A DNA stretch of 26,954 bases from an uncultured Acetatifactor sp. (GTDB lineage: Bacteria; Bacillota; Clostridia; Lachnospirales; Lachnospiraceae): contig CAKRRS010000033.1 of NCBI GenBank assembly GCA_934394665.1, positions 1-26,954 of the forward strand, in the 5' to 3' direction. The notes beneath the pieces were generated by a model. The model did not search any database and had not been told where the DNA came from. It saw only the letters and a list, made by a program, of their open reading frames with translations. Every line of letters begins with the position of its first letter. Position 1 is the first letter of the stretch. A program made the translations under genes and the position numbers. Shown piece by piece: positions 15,152-22,710 of this stretch.

Positions 15152-15208
15152 CCTTTTCGATGGAACAGTTGCTATTAATGCATTGTTCTGTTATACTTAT
15201 TTTTGAAT

Positions 15209-15238
15209 TTGTTTTATTAGAAAACAGAAGATTATATA
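15209..15238 (+). promoter_or_regulatory. Possible secondary promoter for livH
   Basis: TTGTTT (15209-15214), an 18-base spacer, TATATA (15233-15238), in AT-rich DNA 40 bases before livH. Moderate match; it would supply the permease genes past the livK terminator. Confidence 0.35.
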
Positions 15239-15277
15239 TGGAAGATTTGTGCAATCGCATGAATGGAGGTAGTTCAC

Positions 15278-16162
15278 ATGAGTTTTATCGGTTATCTGAT
15301 CAACGGTATCAGCCTGGGAAGTGTCTATGCGTTGATCGCATTAGGTTATACCATGGTATACGGTATTGCCAAGATGCTGAATTTCGCACATGGTGATGTC
15401 ATTATGGTCGGTGCATTTATTACCTATACAATGTGCAGTACCATGGGACTTTCTCCCGTAATCGGTGTCCTTGCAGCTGTTATCGCCTGTACCCTGTTGG
15501 GAATGGCCATTGAAAAGGTGGCATACAAGCCCCTCAGAAAGGCATCTTCTCCGTTGGCAGTTCTGATCACCGCTATCGGTGTCAGCTATCTGCTGCAGAA
15601 TATAGCGCTTTTGATCTTTGGGGCAAATGCCAAGGCATTTACTTCTGTAGTATCTGTTCCGGCCGTAAAGCTGGCAGACGGCCAGATCAATATCACCGGA
15701 GAGACGATTGTGACGATTGTGACCTGTCTGGTCATTATGGCGGGTCTGATGTTTTTTATTAACAAGACGAAAGCCGGTCAGGCAATGTTAGCCGTATCTG
15801 AGGATAAGGGGGCTGCACAGCTGATGGGTATCAATGTGGACGGCACCATAGCATTGACTTTTGCCATTGGATCCGGACTTGCTGCAGTGGCAGGCGTACT
15901 GTTATGTTCCGCATATCCTTCCCTGACACCTTATACAGGTTCCATGCCCGGTATCAAAGCTTTCGTAGCTGCCGTATTCGGCGGTATCGGATCTGTTCCC
16001 GGCGCACTGGTAGGCGGTATTCTGCTCGGTATTATTGAAATCTTCGGCAAAGCCTATATTTCTTCCCAGATGGCGGATGCAATTGTTTTTGCAGTTTTGA
16101 TCGTTGTGCTTCTGGTAAAACCTGCCGGATTGTTTGGCAAGAATATTCAGGAAAAAGTATAA
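15278..16162 (+). CDS. livH: Branched-chain amino acid ABC transporter, permease LivH
   Basis: 294 residues from ATG 15278, with GGAGG at 15264-15268; five extra codons to 15263 would remove that site. About eight hydrophobic segments. The N-terminus GYLINGISLGSVYALIALGYTMVYG with NFAHGDVIMVGAF is the LivH signature, and GIKAFVAAVFGGIGSVPGALVGG near the end holds the ABC-contacting loop. Pairs with LivM in the membrane. Confidence 0.96.
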   Translation: MSFIGYLINGISLGSVYALIALGYTMVYGIAKMLNFAHGDVIMVGAFITYTMCSTMGLSPVIGVLAAVIACTLLGMAIEKVAYKPLRKASSPLAVLITAIGVSYLLQNIALLIFGANAKAFTSVVSVPAVKLADGQINITGETIVTIVTCLVIMAGLMFFINKTKAGQAMLAVSEDKGAAQLMGINVDGTIALTFAIGSGLAAVAGVLLCSAYPSLTPYTGSMPGIKAFVAAVFGGIGSVPGALVGGILLGIIEIFGKAYISSQMADAIVFAVLIVVLLVKPAGLFGKNIQEKV

Positions 16163-16183
16163 GGGAAGAGGCAGGTGTAGATT

Positions 16184-17260
16184 ATGAAGAAATTATCCAA
16201 TAAGAAAATGAACAAAACCTTCCGGGATAACCTTATTACTTACGGCATGGTAATCGTAGCTTATGTGATCATGCAGATCCTGGTATCCGCCGGAAGTGTG
16301 AGCAGTCTGATCCAGGGACTGTTGGTACCTCTGTGTACTTATGCGATCCTTGCAGTATCCCTGAACCTGACCGTAGGTATTCTGGGTGAACTGAGCCTTG
16401 GTCATGCCGGATTTATGTGTATTGGGGCTTTCACCAGTGCCTTTTTCTCCAAAGTTATGGAGAATAGCGGAATGCCTTCCGGACTTCGCTTTTTCATCGC
16501 AATTCTGATCGGTGCCTTTTTTGCCGGTATTTTCGGACTGCTGATCGGCATTCCCGTACTTCGTCTGAAAGGTGACTATCTGGCTATCGTGACGCTGGCT
16601 TTCGGCGAAATTATTAAGAATCTGGTAAATATTCTGTTTGTAGGCCGGGATGAGAACGGTTTCCATATTTCCTTTACCAATACTATGGATCTGAATATGG
16701 CAGAGGACGGAGATGTTATTGTCAAAGGTGCACAGGGCATTACCGGAACCCCTCATGATTCTAACTTTACCATCGGTATTGTATTATTGCTGATCACATT
16801 GTTCATTGTATTGAACCTGATTCATTCCAGAGACGGTCGTGCCATCATGGCCATCCGTGACAATACCATTGCAGCGGAATCCGTAGGTATCCATATTACC
16901 AAATATAAGCTGATGGCGTTCTCCATCTCCGCAGCATTGGCAGGTGTGGCCGGTGTACTGTATGCACATAATCTGTCTACTCTGACTGCACTGCCCAAGA
17001 ACTTTGGATATAACATGTCCATTATGATCCTGGTATTCGTGGTACTGGGTGGTATCGGTAATATCCGCGGTTCTATTATTGCGGCTGTGATCCTGACCCT
17101 GCTGCCGGAGCTGCTGCGCGGACTGAACGATTACCGTATGCTGATCTATTCCATCGTATTGATCGTAATGATGCTGTTCAACTGGGCTCCGAAATGTATT
17201 GAGTGGAGAGAAAAAGTGGCAGCCAGATTCAAGAAGTCTGTAAAAAAGGAGGCTGAATAA
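16184..17260 (+). CDS. livM: Branched-chain amino acid ABC transporter, permease LivM
   Basis: 358 residues. Hydrophobic, about eight to ten membrane segments. LivM motifs: AVSLNLTVGILGELSLGHAGFMCIGAF, LRLKGDYLAIVTLAFGEI, RAIMAIRDNTIAAESVGI and VFVVLGGIGNIRGSIIAA. The basic C-terminal tail (KVAARFKKSVKKEAE) is cytoplasmic. It lies 21 bases after livH and 2 before livG, so it is part of the same transcript. GGGAAGAGG upstream gives the ribosome binding site. Confidence 0.96.
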   Translation: MKKLSNKKMNKTFRDNLITYGMVIVAYVIMQILVSAGSVSSLIQGLLVPLCTYAILAVSLNLTVGILGELSLGHAGFMCIGAFTSAFFSKVMENSGMPSGLRFFIAILIGAFFAGIFGLLIGIPVLRLKGDYLAIVTLAFGEIIKNLVNILFVGRDENGFHISFTNTMDLNMAEDGDVIVKGAQGITGTPHDSNFTIGIVLLLITLFIVLNLIHSRDGRAIMAIRDNTIAAESVGIHITKYKLMAFSISAALAGVAGVLYAHNLSTLTALPKNFGYNMSIMILVFVVLGGIGNIRGSIIAAVILTLLPELLRGLNDYRMLIYSIVLIVMMLFNWAPKCIEWREKVAARFKKSVKKEAE

Positions 17261-17262
17261 TC

Positions 17263-18021
17263 ATGGCATTATTAGAGACTAAGAATTTAGGCATTTCTTT
17301 TGGCGGACTTCGTGCGGTGGATGATTTTAACATCGCCATTGAGAAAGGTGCTCTGTACGGTCTGATCGGCCCCAACGGTGCCGGAAAAACCACGGTATTT
17401 AACTTACTGACCGGTGTCTATAAACCGACAGAAGGCATTATTACTTTGGATGGCAAGGACATTACCGGTAAGAAGACGATTGAGATCAATCAGGCGGGAA
17501 TTGCCAGAACTTTCCAGAATATCCGTTTGTTCAAGGATCTGTCCGTTATTGATAACGTAAAGGTCGGTCTGCATAACCATATGGGTTACAGTACCGTCAC
17601 CGGTATTTTCAGACTGCCGAAATACTACAAAGTAGAAAAGCAGATGACAAACGAAGCCATGGAGCTTTTGAAGGTATTCGGGCTGGAAGATGCGGCAGAG
17701 ACACTGGCAGATAACCTTCCCTACGGTAAACAGAGGAAGCTGGAGATTGCCAGAGCACTGGCAACGAAACCGAAGCTGTTGCTCTTAGATGAGCCTGCAG
17801 CCGGTATGAACCCCAACGAGACGCAGGAGCTGATGGAGACCATCCGTTTTGTGCGGGAACATTTTGATATGACGATTCTTCTGATTGAGCATGATATGAA
17901 GCTTGTCAGCGGTATCTGTGAAGAACTGACAGTATTGAATTTCGGTCGTGTCCTGTGTCAGGGCAAGACCAGTGATGTACTGAACAATCCGGAAGTTATT
18001 AAGGCTTATCTGGGTGAATAG
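17263..18021 (+). CDS. livG: Branched-chain amino acid ABC transporter, ATPase LivG
   Basis: 252 residues. Walker A GPNGAGKTT (about 36-44), a Q-loop region GIARTFQNIRLF, a modified signature LPYGKQRKLEIARAL and Walker B LLLLDEPAAGMNPNE, followed by LLIEHDM. The LPYGKQRK form of the signature is characteristic of LivG rather than LivF. AAGGAGG at the end of livM is its ribosome binding site. Confidence 0.97.
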   Translation: MALLETKNLGISFGGLRAVDDFNIAIEKGALYGLIGPNGAGKTTVFNLLTGVYKPTEGIITLDGKDITGKKTIEINQAGIARTFQNIRLFKDLSVIDNVKVGLHNHMGYSTVTGIFRLPKYYKVEKQMTNEAMELLKVFGLEDAAETLADNLPYGKQRKLEIARALATKPKLLLLDEPAAGMNPNETQELMETIRFVREHFDMTILLIEHDMKLVSGICEELTVLNFGRVLCQGKTSDVLNNPEVIKAYLGE

Positions 18022-18035
18022 GAGGCGATACGGCT

Positions 18036-18746
18036 ATGGCAATGTTAGAAGTAAATGATATCAAAGTATATTACGGCATGATACAGGCCATAAAAGGAGT
18101 TTCCTTCCATGTAGACGAGGGCGAAGTAATCGCTCTGATCGGAGCAAACGGTGCAGGTAAAACAACGATTCTGCATACGGTATCCGGATTGCTGACTCCG
18201 AAGGAAGGAACCATTACTTTCGAAGGGCAGGATCTTGTGAAGATTCCCGGACATAAAATCGTATCCATGGGTATGGCACATGTACCGGAAGGACGTCGTG
18301 TATTTGCACAGCTTTCCGTGTTACAGAATCTGATGATGGGAGCCTATACCAGAAAAGATAAAGAAGAGATCGCACAGACGCTGCAGACGGTATTTGACCG
18401 TTTCCCCAGACTGAAGGAACGTCAGAACCAGATGGCAGGTACCTTGAGCGGTGGTGAACAGCAGATGCTGGCCATGGGCAGGGCTTTGATGTCTCATCCC
18501 AAGATCATTTTAATGGATGAGCCTTCCATGGGACTGTCTCCGATCTTCGTAAATGAGATCTTTGACATTATCCAGGAAGTAAGTAAGAGCGGTACAACGG
18601 TTCTGCTGGTAGAGCAGAATGCGAAGAAGGCACTGTCCATTGCTGACAGAGCGTATGTACTGGAGACCGGTAAGATCGTTTTGGAAGGAAAGGCTAGTGA
18701 CCTTCTGAACAACGATTCCATTAAAAAAGCATATCTGGGTGAATAA
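18036..18746 (+). CDS. livF: Branched-chain amino acid ABC transporter, ATPase LivF
   Basis: 236 residues. Walker A GANGAGKTT, Q-loop region AHVPEGRRVFAQLSV, signature LSGGEQQMLAMGRAL, Walker B KIILMDEPSMGLSP and LLVEQNA are all standard for LivF. AGGAGG overlaps the end of livG. A second ATG at 18042 is possible. Together with LivG it forms the asymmetric ATPase pair of the importer. Confidence 0.97.
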   Translation: MAMLEVNDIKVYYGMIQAIKGVSFHVDEGEVIALIGANGAGKTTILHTVSGLLTPKEGTITFEGQDLVKIPGHKIVSMGMAHVPEGRRVFAQLSVLQNLMMGAYTRKDKEEIAQTLQTVFDRFPRLKERQNQMAGTLSGGEQQMLAMGRALMSHPKIILMDEPSMGLSPIFVNEIFDIIQEVSKSGTTVLLVEQNAKKALSIADRAYVLETGKIVLEGKASDLLNNDSIKKAYLGE

Positions 18747-18805
18747 CCCAAAAGATAAGTCGCTGTGGGTGGAAGCAGCAGAGACAGAAAGGTATGGTGA
18801 TCGGG

Positions 18806-19432
18806 ATGAGTAATGTAGTCATTACAATTGCAAGACAGTATGGAAGCGGTGGACGTACCATCGGAGAAATGCTGGCGAAGAAGCTGAACGTCCATTATTA
18901 TGACAAGGAACTGATGAAGCTGGCCAGTGAGGACAGCGGTATTAACGAAGCGTTGTTCGTGAATGCGGATGAGAAGGTGAAAAACACCAAGTTATTCCAT
19001 ATTGCAAAGAAGGAATATCACGGAGAGCTGATTCCTCCGGAAAGTGATGATTTTACCTCTACAGACAATCTGTTTAATTATCAGGCGAAGATCATCCGGG
19101 ATCTGGCAAAGGAAGAGTCCTGTGTCATTATCGGACGCTGTGCGGACTATGTACTGAAGGATTATTCCAATGTACTCAGCGTATTTATTCATGCGCCGAA
19201 GGAGTATTGTCTGGAGGGTGCTGCAAAAAAACACAGCATGAGCCCGAAGGAGCTGGAGCGCTTTGTAGCAAAGACTGATAAGCATCGTGCGGAGTATTAC
19301 AAATATCACACCGGAAGAGAATGGACGGATGCAAGAAACTATGATCTGTGTCTGGACAGCTCCAAACTGGGATATGTTAGATGCGTGGATGAGATCATTT
19401 CTTACATGAAGGTGCGGTTCCCGGAAGCGTAA
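18806..19432 (+). CDS. Cytidylate-kinase-like family protein, second copy
   Basis: 208 residues from ATG 18806; an in-frame ATG at 18794 would add four residues, and neither has a strong ribosome binding site. Paralogue of the gene at 8037: SNVVITIARQYGSGGRTIGE again replaces the P-loop lysine region (GSGGRT). CVIIGRCADYVL, TDKHRAEYYKYHTGREW and YDLCLDSSKLG align with the first copy. Function unknown; a nucleotide-kinase fold is likely. It lies 59 bases after livF with no terminator between them, so it is probably co-transcribed with the importer. A terminator follows. Confidence 0.85.
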   Translation: MSNVVITIARQYGSGGRTIGEMLAKKLNVHYYDKELMKLASEDSGINEALFVNADEKVKNTKLFHIAKKEYHGELIPPESDDFTSTDNLFNYQAKIIRDLAKEESCVIIGRCADYVLKDYSNVLSVFIHAPKEYCLEGAAKKHSMSPKELERFVAKTDKHRAEYYKYHTGREWTDARNYDLCLDSSKLGYVRCVDEIISYMKVRFPEA

Positions 19433-19440
19433 AATAAGAG

Positions 19441-19487
19441 AACAAAACAGCTTTGTCGATAATTTTTTGACAGGGCTGTTTTGTTTT
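19441..19487 (+). terminator. Intrinsic terminator closing the liv operon
   Basis: AACAAAACAGC (19441-19451) pairs with GCTGTTTTGTT (19475-19485) in a perfect 11-bp stem, with an inner TGTC/GACA (19454-19457/19469-19472), followed by TT and AT-rich sequence. It ends the livK-to-kinase-like transcript. Confidence 0.85.
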
Positions 19488-19536
19488 ATACGTAAAAGGC
19501 AATATTGGTATTAGACGAATATTACGAGAGAACATG

Positions 19537-19553
19537 TTGATTCGAAGAATCAA
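19537..19553. repeat. Short palindrome upstream of hipB
   Basis: TTGATTC-gaa-GAATCAA, perfect 7-bp arms. It lies about 35 bases before the hipB -35 box. The GAA loop recalls the GCATC-gaa-GATGC hairpin at 11309-11321. Operator or intergenic repeat; undecided. Confidence 0.4.
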
Positions 19554-19579
19554 TATCATATTTTCTATTACTTAATGTT

Positions 19580-19620
19580 TACTATTATTGACTAAATAAA
19601 TTTATATGTATATAATAGTA
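19580..19620. promoter_or_regulatory. hipB promoter with flanking inverted repeat (candidate operator)
   Basis: Promoter TTGACT (19588-19593), a 17-base spacer and a perfect TATAAT (19611-19616). The 9-base arms TACTATTAT (19580-19588) and ATAATAGTA (19612-19620) are exact inverted copies that touch the -35 and cover most of the -10. Their centres are 32 bases apart, about three helical turns. This is the expected layout for self-repression by HipB. Confidence 0.65.
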
Positions 19621-19645
19621 AAAGATAAAAGAAGGGTAGATGGGA

Positions 19646-19966
19646 ATGAAAAAAGCTGCATATAATATATTACCGGGAACTGAAGAAATATTAACAACTA
19701 TGGGGGAACAGATTAAGCTTGCCAGACTCAGAAGAAGTTTATCAGCTGAACTGGTTGCCGAGCGTGCCGGAATCAGCAGAGCTTCTCTCTGGAAAGTTGA
19801 AAAGGGAGATCCGTCGGTAGCCATGGGCATTTATGCAGCTGTTCTGCATGCCTTAAATAACCTGGATAAGGATCTGCTTCTTGTTGCCAGGGATGATGAG
19901 TTGGGCAGACAGCTACAGGATTTGAACTTGATCACAAAAAAGCGTGCACCGCGGAGGTCTGAATAA
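19646..19966 (+). CDS. hipB: HipB-like antitoxin, XRE/Cro-family DNA-binding protein
   Basis: 106 residues from ATG 19646; the ATG two codons earlier is too close to AAGGG (19632-19636). A helix-turn-helix spans about residues 18-70: IKLARLRRSLSAELVAERAGISRASLWKVEKGDPSVAMGIYAAVLHAL. A basic tail follows (ITKKRAPRRSE). HipB-type antitoxins bind operator DNA and HipA, blocking kinase activity and repressing the operon. The gene directly precedes hipA and overlaps it by one base. Promoter and operator candidates lie immediately upstream. Confidence 0.88.
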   Translation: MKKAAYNILPGTEEILTTMGEQIKLARLRRSLSAELVAERAGISRASLWKVEKGDPSVAMGIYAAVLHALNNLDKDLLLVARDDELGRQLQDLNLITKKRAPRRSE

Positions 19967-21225
19967 TGGTAGTAAATCAGAAAACAATCTTTGTATATGA
20001 TGATTTCAGCACCAACCAGCCTATCCTTATGGGAAAACTTTATGTGAATATCATAAAAGGTGGAGAAACTTATTCCTTTGAGTATGATACGGACTGGTTG
20101 AAAAGAACCAGACTGTCTCTTACGTTGGATCCTGATCTTATGCCGTATTCCGGCAGGCAGTATCCGACTGGTAAGAACATTTTCGGTCTGTTTGCAGATG
20201 CTTCTCCGGATCGCTGGGGGCGTATCTTAATGAATAAGCGTGAAAGAATTCTTGCGGAAAAAGAAGGCCGTAAGCCATCTAAACTTCATGACAGCGATTA
20301 TCTGTTGGGTGTATATGATGAAACCAGAATGGGCGGTATACGCTTCAAGTCAGACCCGGAGGGACCGTTCCTTTCTAATGATAAGGAAACAGCGGCTCCG
20401 CCCTGGGCAACGCTTCGCACACTTGAGGAAGCCTCCAGGAATTTTGAAAATGATGAAACCGGTTTATCCGAAAAATGGCTAAATCAGTTAATCAAGCCCG
20501 GTTCATCTCTTGGCGGTGCCAGACCAAAGGCAACTGTTGTAGACACAAGAAATCAGCTTTGGATTGCAAAATTTCCGTCCAAGAACGATGAAAATGATAC
20601 CGGAGCCTGGGAAATGGTGGCGCATGACATGGCAGCACTCTGTGGATTAAATGTTCCGGAAGCAAAGCTTGAAAAGTTTTCAACTTTAGGAAGTACTTTT
20701 CTGATAAAACGGTTTGACCGCATAGGAAGTAAGCGAGTCCATTTTGCCTCTGTCATGACACTACTTGGAAAAACAGACGGTGCATCTGCTGACGATGGAA
20801 GTAGTTATCTGGATATTGTTGCATTTATCAAGTCTTACGGTGCACAACCGAAGAACGATTTGATCGAGCTATGGAAACGTATAGTTTTTAACATGGCAGT
20901 TACCAATACTGATGATCATCTGCGAAATCACGCATTTATTCTCACAGACAAAGGCTGGATTCTTTCTCCTTTGTATGATGTAAATCCAGTTCCGTACGGT
21001 GACGAACTGTCGCTCAATGTAGATGCAGAAGACAACAGCATCAGTATTGAGTTGGCTGTGCAGACAGCAGTGCGATTTGGTATATCAAAATCGGATGCTG
21101 AGACTTATGTAGAAAATATTCTGAAAATTGTCAGAGATAACTGGGAGAAATTAGCTATCGAATATGGTTTGACACGTAGACAAATTGAAGAAATGAGACC
21201 TGCATTCAGTGTTTGTTATGAATAA
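19966..21225 (+). CDS. hipA: HipA-type serine/threonine kinase toxin
   Basis: 419 residues. HipA toxins phosphorylate a translation target (GltX in the E. coli case) and induce growth arrest or persistence. The N-terminal HipA subdomain (about 1-140) includes GKNIFGLFADASPDRWGR. The core kinase (about 175-400) shows GSSLGGARPK, whose serines match the position of the regulatory autophosphorylated Ser, and WIAKFPS with a candidate ATP-contacting Lys202. It also has IKRFDRIG, the catalytic NTDDHLRNHAF (Asp316, Asn321) and SPLYDVNP (metal Asp338). All key residues are present, so it is probably active. GGAGG precedes the ATG, which overlaps the hipB stop. The target is unknown here. Confidence 0.9.
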   Translation: MVVNQKTIFVYDDFSTNQPILMGKLYVNIIKGGETYSFEYDTDWLKRTRLSLTLDPDLMPYSGRQYPTGKNIFGLFADASPDRWGRILMNKRERILAEKEGRKPSKLHDSDYLLGVYDETRMGGIRFKSDPEGPFLSNDKETAAPPWATLRTLEEASRNFENDETGLSEKWLNQLIKPGSSLGGARPKATVVDTRNQLWIAKFPSKNDENDTGAWEMVAHDMAALCGLNVPEAKLEKFSTLGSTFLIKRFDRIGSKRVHFASVMTLLGKTDGASADDGSSYLDIVAFIKSYGAQPKNDLIELWKRIVFNMAVTNTDDHLRNHAFILTDKGWILSPLYDVNPVPYGDELSLNVDAEDNSISIELAVQTAVRFGISKSDAETYVENILKIVRDNWEKLAIEYGLTRRQIEEMRPAFSVCYE

Positions 21226-21251
21226 AAATAAGCCGCAATGACTGCGGCTTA
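21220..21251 (-). terminator. Intrinsic terminator after lexA (also behind hipA)
   Basis: TAAGCCGCA (21229-21237) pairs perfectly with TGCGGCTTA (21243-21251) with a 5-base loop. Read on the - strand it is followed by TTTTTATT, making it a good lexA terminator. On the + strand the tail is AAGTTTATT, a weaker stop for hipA. Confidence 0.85.
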
Positions 21252-21269
21252 AAGTTTATTCCTATGTAA

Positions 21270-21887
21270 TTATCTGTAGAAGCGGAAAACACCAAACACG
21301 GTACCGAGAATCTGACAATCGTCTACGATAATGGGATCCATGGTGTCATTTTCAGGCTGAAGTCGGATATGTCCCTTCTCCTTATAGAAGGTCTTCACCG
21401 TAGCGGAATCGTCAATCAGAGCCACTACGATTTCACCGTTATGAGCTGTATTCTGCGCATGTACAAAAACGCGGTCACCGTTAAAGATACCGGCATTGAT
21501 CATGGATTCTCCGCGTACATTTAAGATAAAGGATTCACCCTTCGGAACTACGTCAGCGGGAACCGGGAAATAATCCTGAATATTCTCTTCGGCAAGAATC
21601 GGCTGGCCGGCAGCTACGTTGCCGATCACGGGAAGGCTTACCATTTCTGTACGCACCATCTGAAAACTGTCATCACAGATCTCAATCGCACGGGGCTTCG
21701 TTGGGTCTCTGCGGATATAACCGTTTTTCTCCAACGTCTCTAAGTGAGAATGCACAGAAGAAGTGGACTTTAGGTTTACCGTCTCACAGATCTCTCTTAC
21801 CGTAGGCGGATAGCCTTTTTTCAATATCTCATCTTTAATATAATCCAGAATTTCCTGCTGCTTGGCAGTAATCTTGCCATAACCCAT
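21270..21887 (-). CDS. lexA: SOS repressor LexA
   Basis: 205 residues. Represses DNA-damage genes and self-cleaves when RecA is activated. An N-terminal winged helix (about 1-70, with [32 protein letters not shown]) binds the GAAC-N4-GTTC type of box. The self-cleavage site NVAAGQPI has Ala93-Gly94; the catalytic Ser128 lies in [10 protein letters not shown] and Lys165 in SATVKTF, matching Bacillus LexA positions. Start: AUG preceded by GGAGGACATGAT. A leader of about 110 bases follows a good - strand promoter. It diverges from the yneA-like gene, the arrangement known from Bacillus lexA-yneA. Confidence 0.98.
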   Translation of the reverse strand: MGYGKITAKQQEILDYIKDEILKKGYPPTVREICETVNLKSTSSVHSHLETLEKNGYIRRDPTKPRAIEICDDSFQMVRTEMVSLPVIGNVAAGQPILAEENIQDYFPVPADVVPKGESFILNVRGESMINAGIFNGDRVFVHAQNTAHNGEIVVALIDDSATVKTFYKEKGHIRLQPENDTMDPIIVDDCQILGTVFGVFRFYR

Positions 21888-22012
21888 ATCATGTCCTCCA
21901 TGCTTAATGTTTTCTGAAATTGTAGTTTATAACGCAACTTTTTTCTATGATATTACGTCAATATATATGAAAACAGAAAGGAAAATCTGACTTTCATAAC
22001 TTTTATAAAACG

Positions 22013-22041
22013 ATTATAGCATAGCAAAAATCAAAAAGCAA
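22013..22041 (-). promoter_or_regulatory. lexA promoter
   Basis: On the - strand, TTGCTT (complement of 22036-22041), a 17-base spacer and TATAAT (complement of 22013-22018). Predicted start is near 22006. Candidate LexA half-sites lie at its upstream edge. Confidence 0.75.
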
Positions 22042-22065
22042 ACATATATTCCAAAAATATGTTCG
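22039..22065. promoter_or_regulatory. Palindrome with LexA half-sites next to the lexA promoter
   Basis: CAAACATAT (22039-22047) and ATATGTTCG (22057-22065) are inverted copies with one mismatch. The right half contains GTTCG, half of a LexA box, and the left half overlaps the lexA -35. Likely lexA autoregulation; the match to the full box is imperfect. Confidence 0.5.
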
Positions 22066-22073
22066 ATTTTACC

Positions 22074-22102
22074 TTGACATCAGAATGCATGTTCGATATA
22101 AT
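22074..22102 (+). promoter_or_regulatory. Promoter of the yneA-like gene with an internal LexA-like box
   Basis: Perfect TTGACA (22074-22079), 17-base spacer and perfect TATAAT (22097-22102). GAATGCATGTTCG (22083-22095) in the spacer differs from GAAC-N4-GTTC at one base. Predicted start is near 22109. Confidence 0.85.
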
Positions 22103-22113
22103 ACAAACATAAA

Positions 22114-22139
22114 GAACAAATGTTCCCGAACAAATTTTC
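22114..22139. promoter_or_regulatory. LexA boxes just downstream of the yneA-like start site
   Basis: GAACAAATGTTC (22114-22125) matches GAAC-N4-GTTC perfectly and would block transcription just after the predicted start. A second, imperfect copy, CGAACAAATTTTC (22127-22139), follows at once. Two more imperfect sites lie upstream, so a cooperative SOS switch is likely. Confidence 0.8.
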
Positions 22140-22158
22140 TGATATGAGGTATAGGGTT

Positions 22159-22554
22159 ATGAGAGAACAGAAGAGTATCTATAGAATGACTGACAGAGAA
22201 TTAAGAGCATATAAGAGACAACAGAAGAGAAGAAAGCAGATTCAGCGCAGAATCTGCACTATGATAGCGACGATTTGCATGATTGTGATTTGTGCAGTAT
22301 CTTTCCATGGAATCCGTTCTGTGGCCAGCAACGGTGAGGATCAGCTGAAATTCAAATATTATACGCAGGTAACGGTTGCTTACGGGGAGACCTTATGGGA
22401 TTTGTCTGACGGTTATATTGATTATGAAGAATATAAGGATAAGAATGAATATATCGCAGAAGTTCGGAGCATTAATCATCTGTCGGAAGAAAATGGTGTC
22501 AGAGCCGGACAGACTTTGATCGTTCCTTATTACTCTTATAATTTTGTGAAATAA
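22159..22554 (+). CDS. YneA-like LysM cell-division suppressor
   Basis: 131 residues from ATG 22159, chosen because the predicted start site (near 22109) and a LexA box exclude the ATG at 22120, and GAGG precedes it. A basic, cytoplasmic N-terminus (RAYKRQQKRRKQIQRR) is followed by one membrane segment (TMIATICMIVICAVSF). A LysM-like domain comes next, VAYGETLWDLSDGY ... NGVRAGQTLIVPYY. Bacillus YneA has the same plan and delays septation during SOS; the divergent lexA and the LexA boxes support this role. Exact orthology is inferred. Confidence 0.82.
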   Translation: MREQKSIYRMTDRELRAYKRQQKRRKQIQRRICTMIATICMIVICAVSFHGIRSVASNGEDQLKFKYYTQVTVAYGETLWDLSDGYIDYEEYKDKNEYIAEVRSINHLSEENGVRAGQTLIVPYYSYNFVK

Positions 22555-22634
22555 AGGACTATATTAAAAATATTATAGAGCATCGAAAAGCAAAAAAATA
22601 CCACTCAGAATAAATACAAATAAAATATGATAGG

Positions 22635-22680
22635 AAAACCGCCATCGAATTACTTAGTGATATAATCCGATGGTGGTTTT
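22635..22680. terminator. Stem-loop between the yneA-like gene and the recombinase
   Basis: AAAACCGCCATCG (22635-22647) pairs with CGATGGTGGTTTT (22668-22680) over 13 positions with one G-T pair. The + arm ends in four T followed by ATCTT, consistent with a terminator for the + gene. Between convergent genes it may work for both. Confidence 0.7.
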
Positions 22681-22710
22681 ATCTTGATATGAACTTTATT
22701 ATATAGCAGA

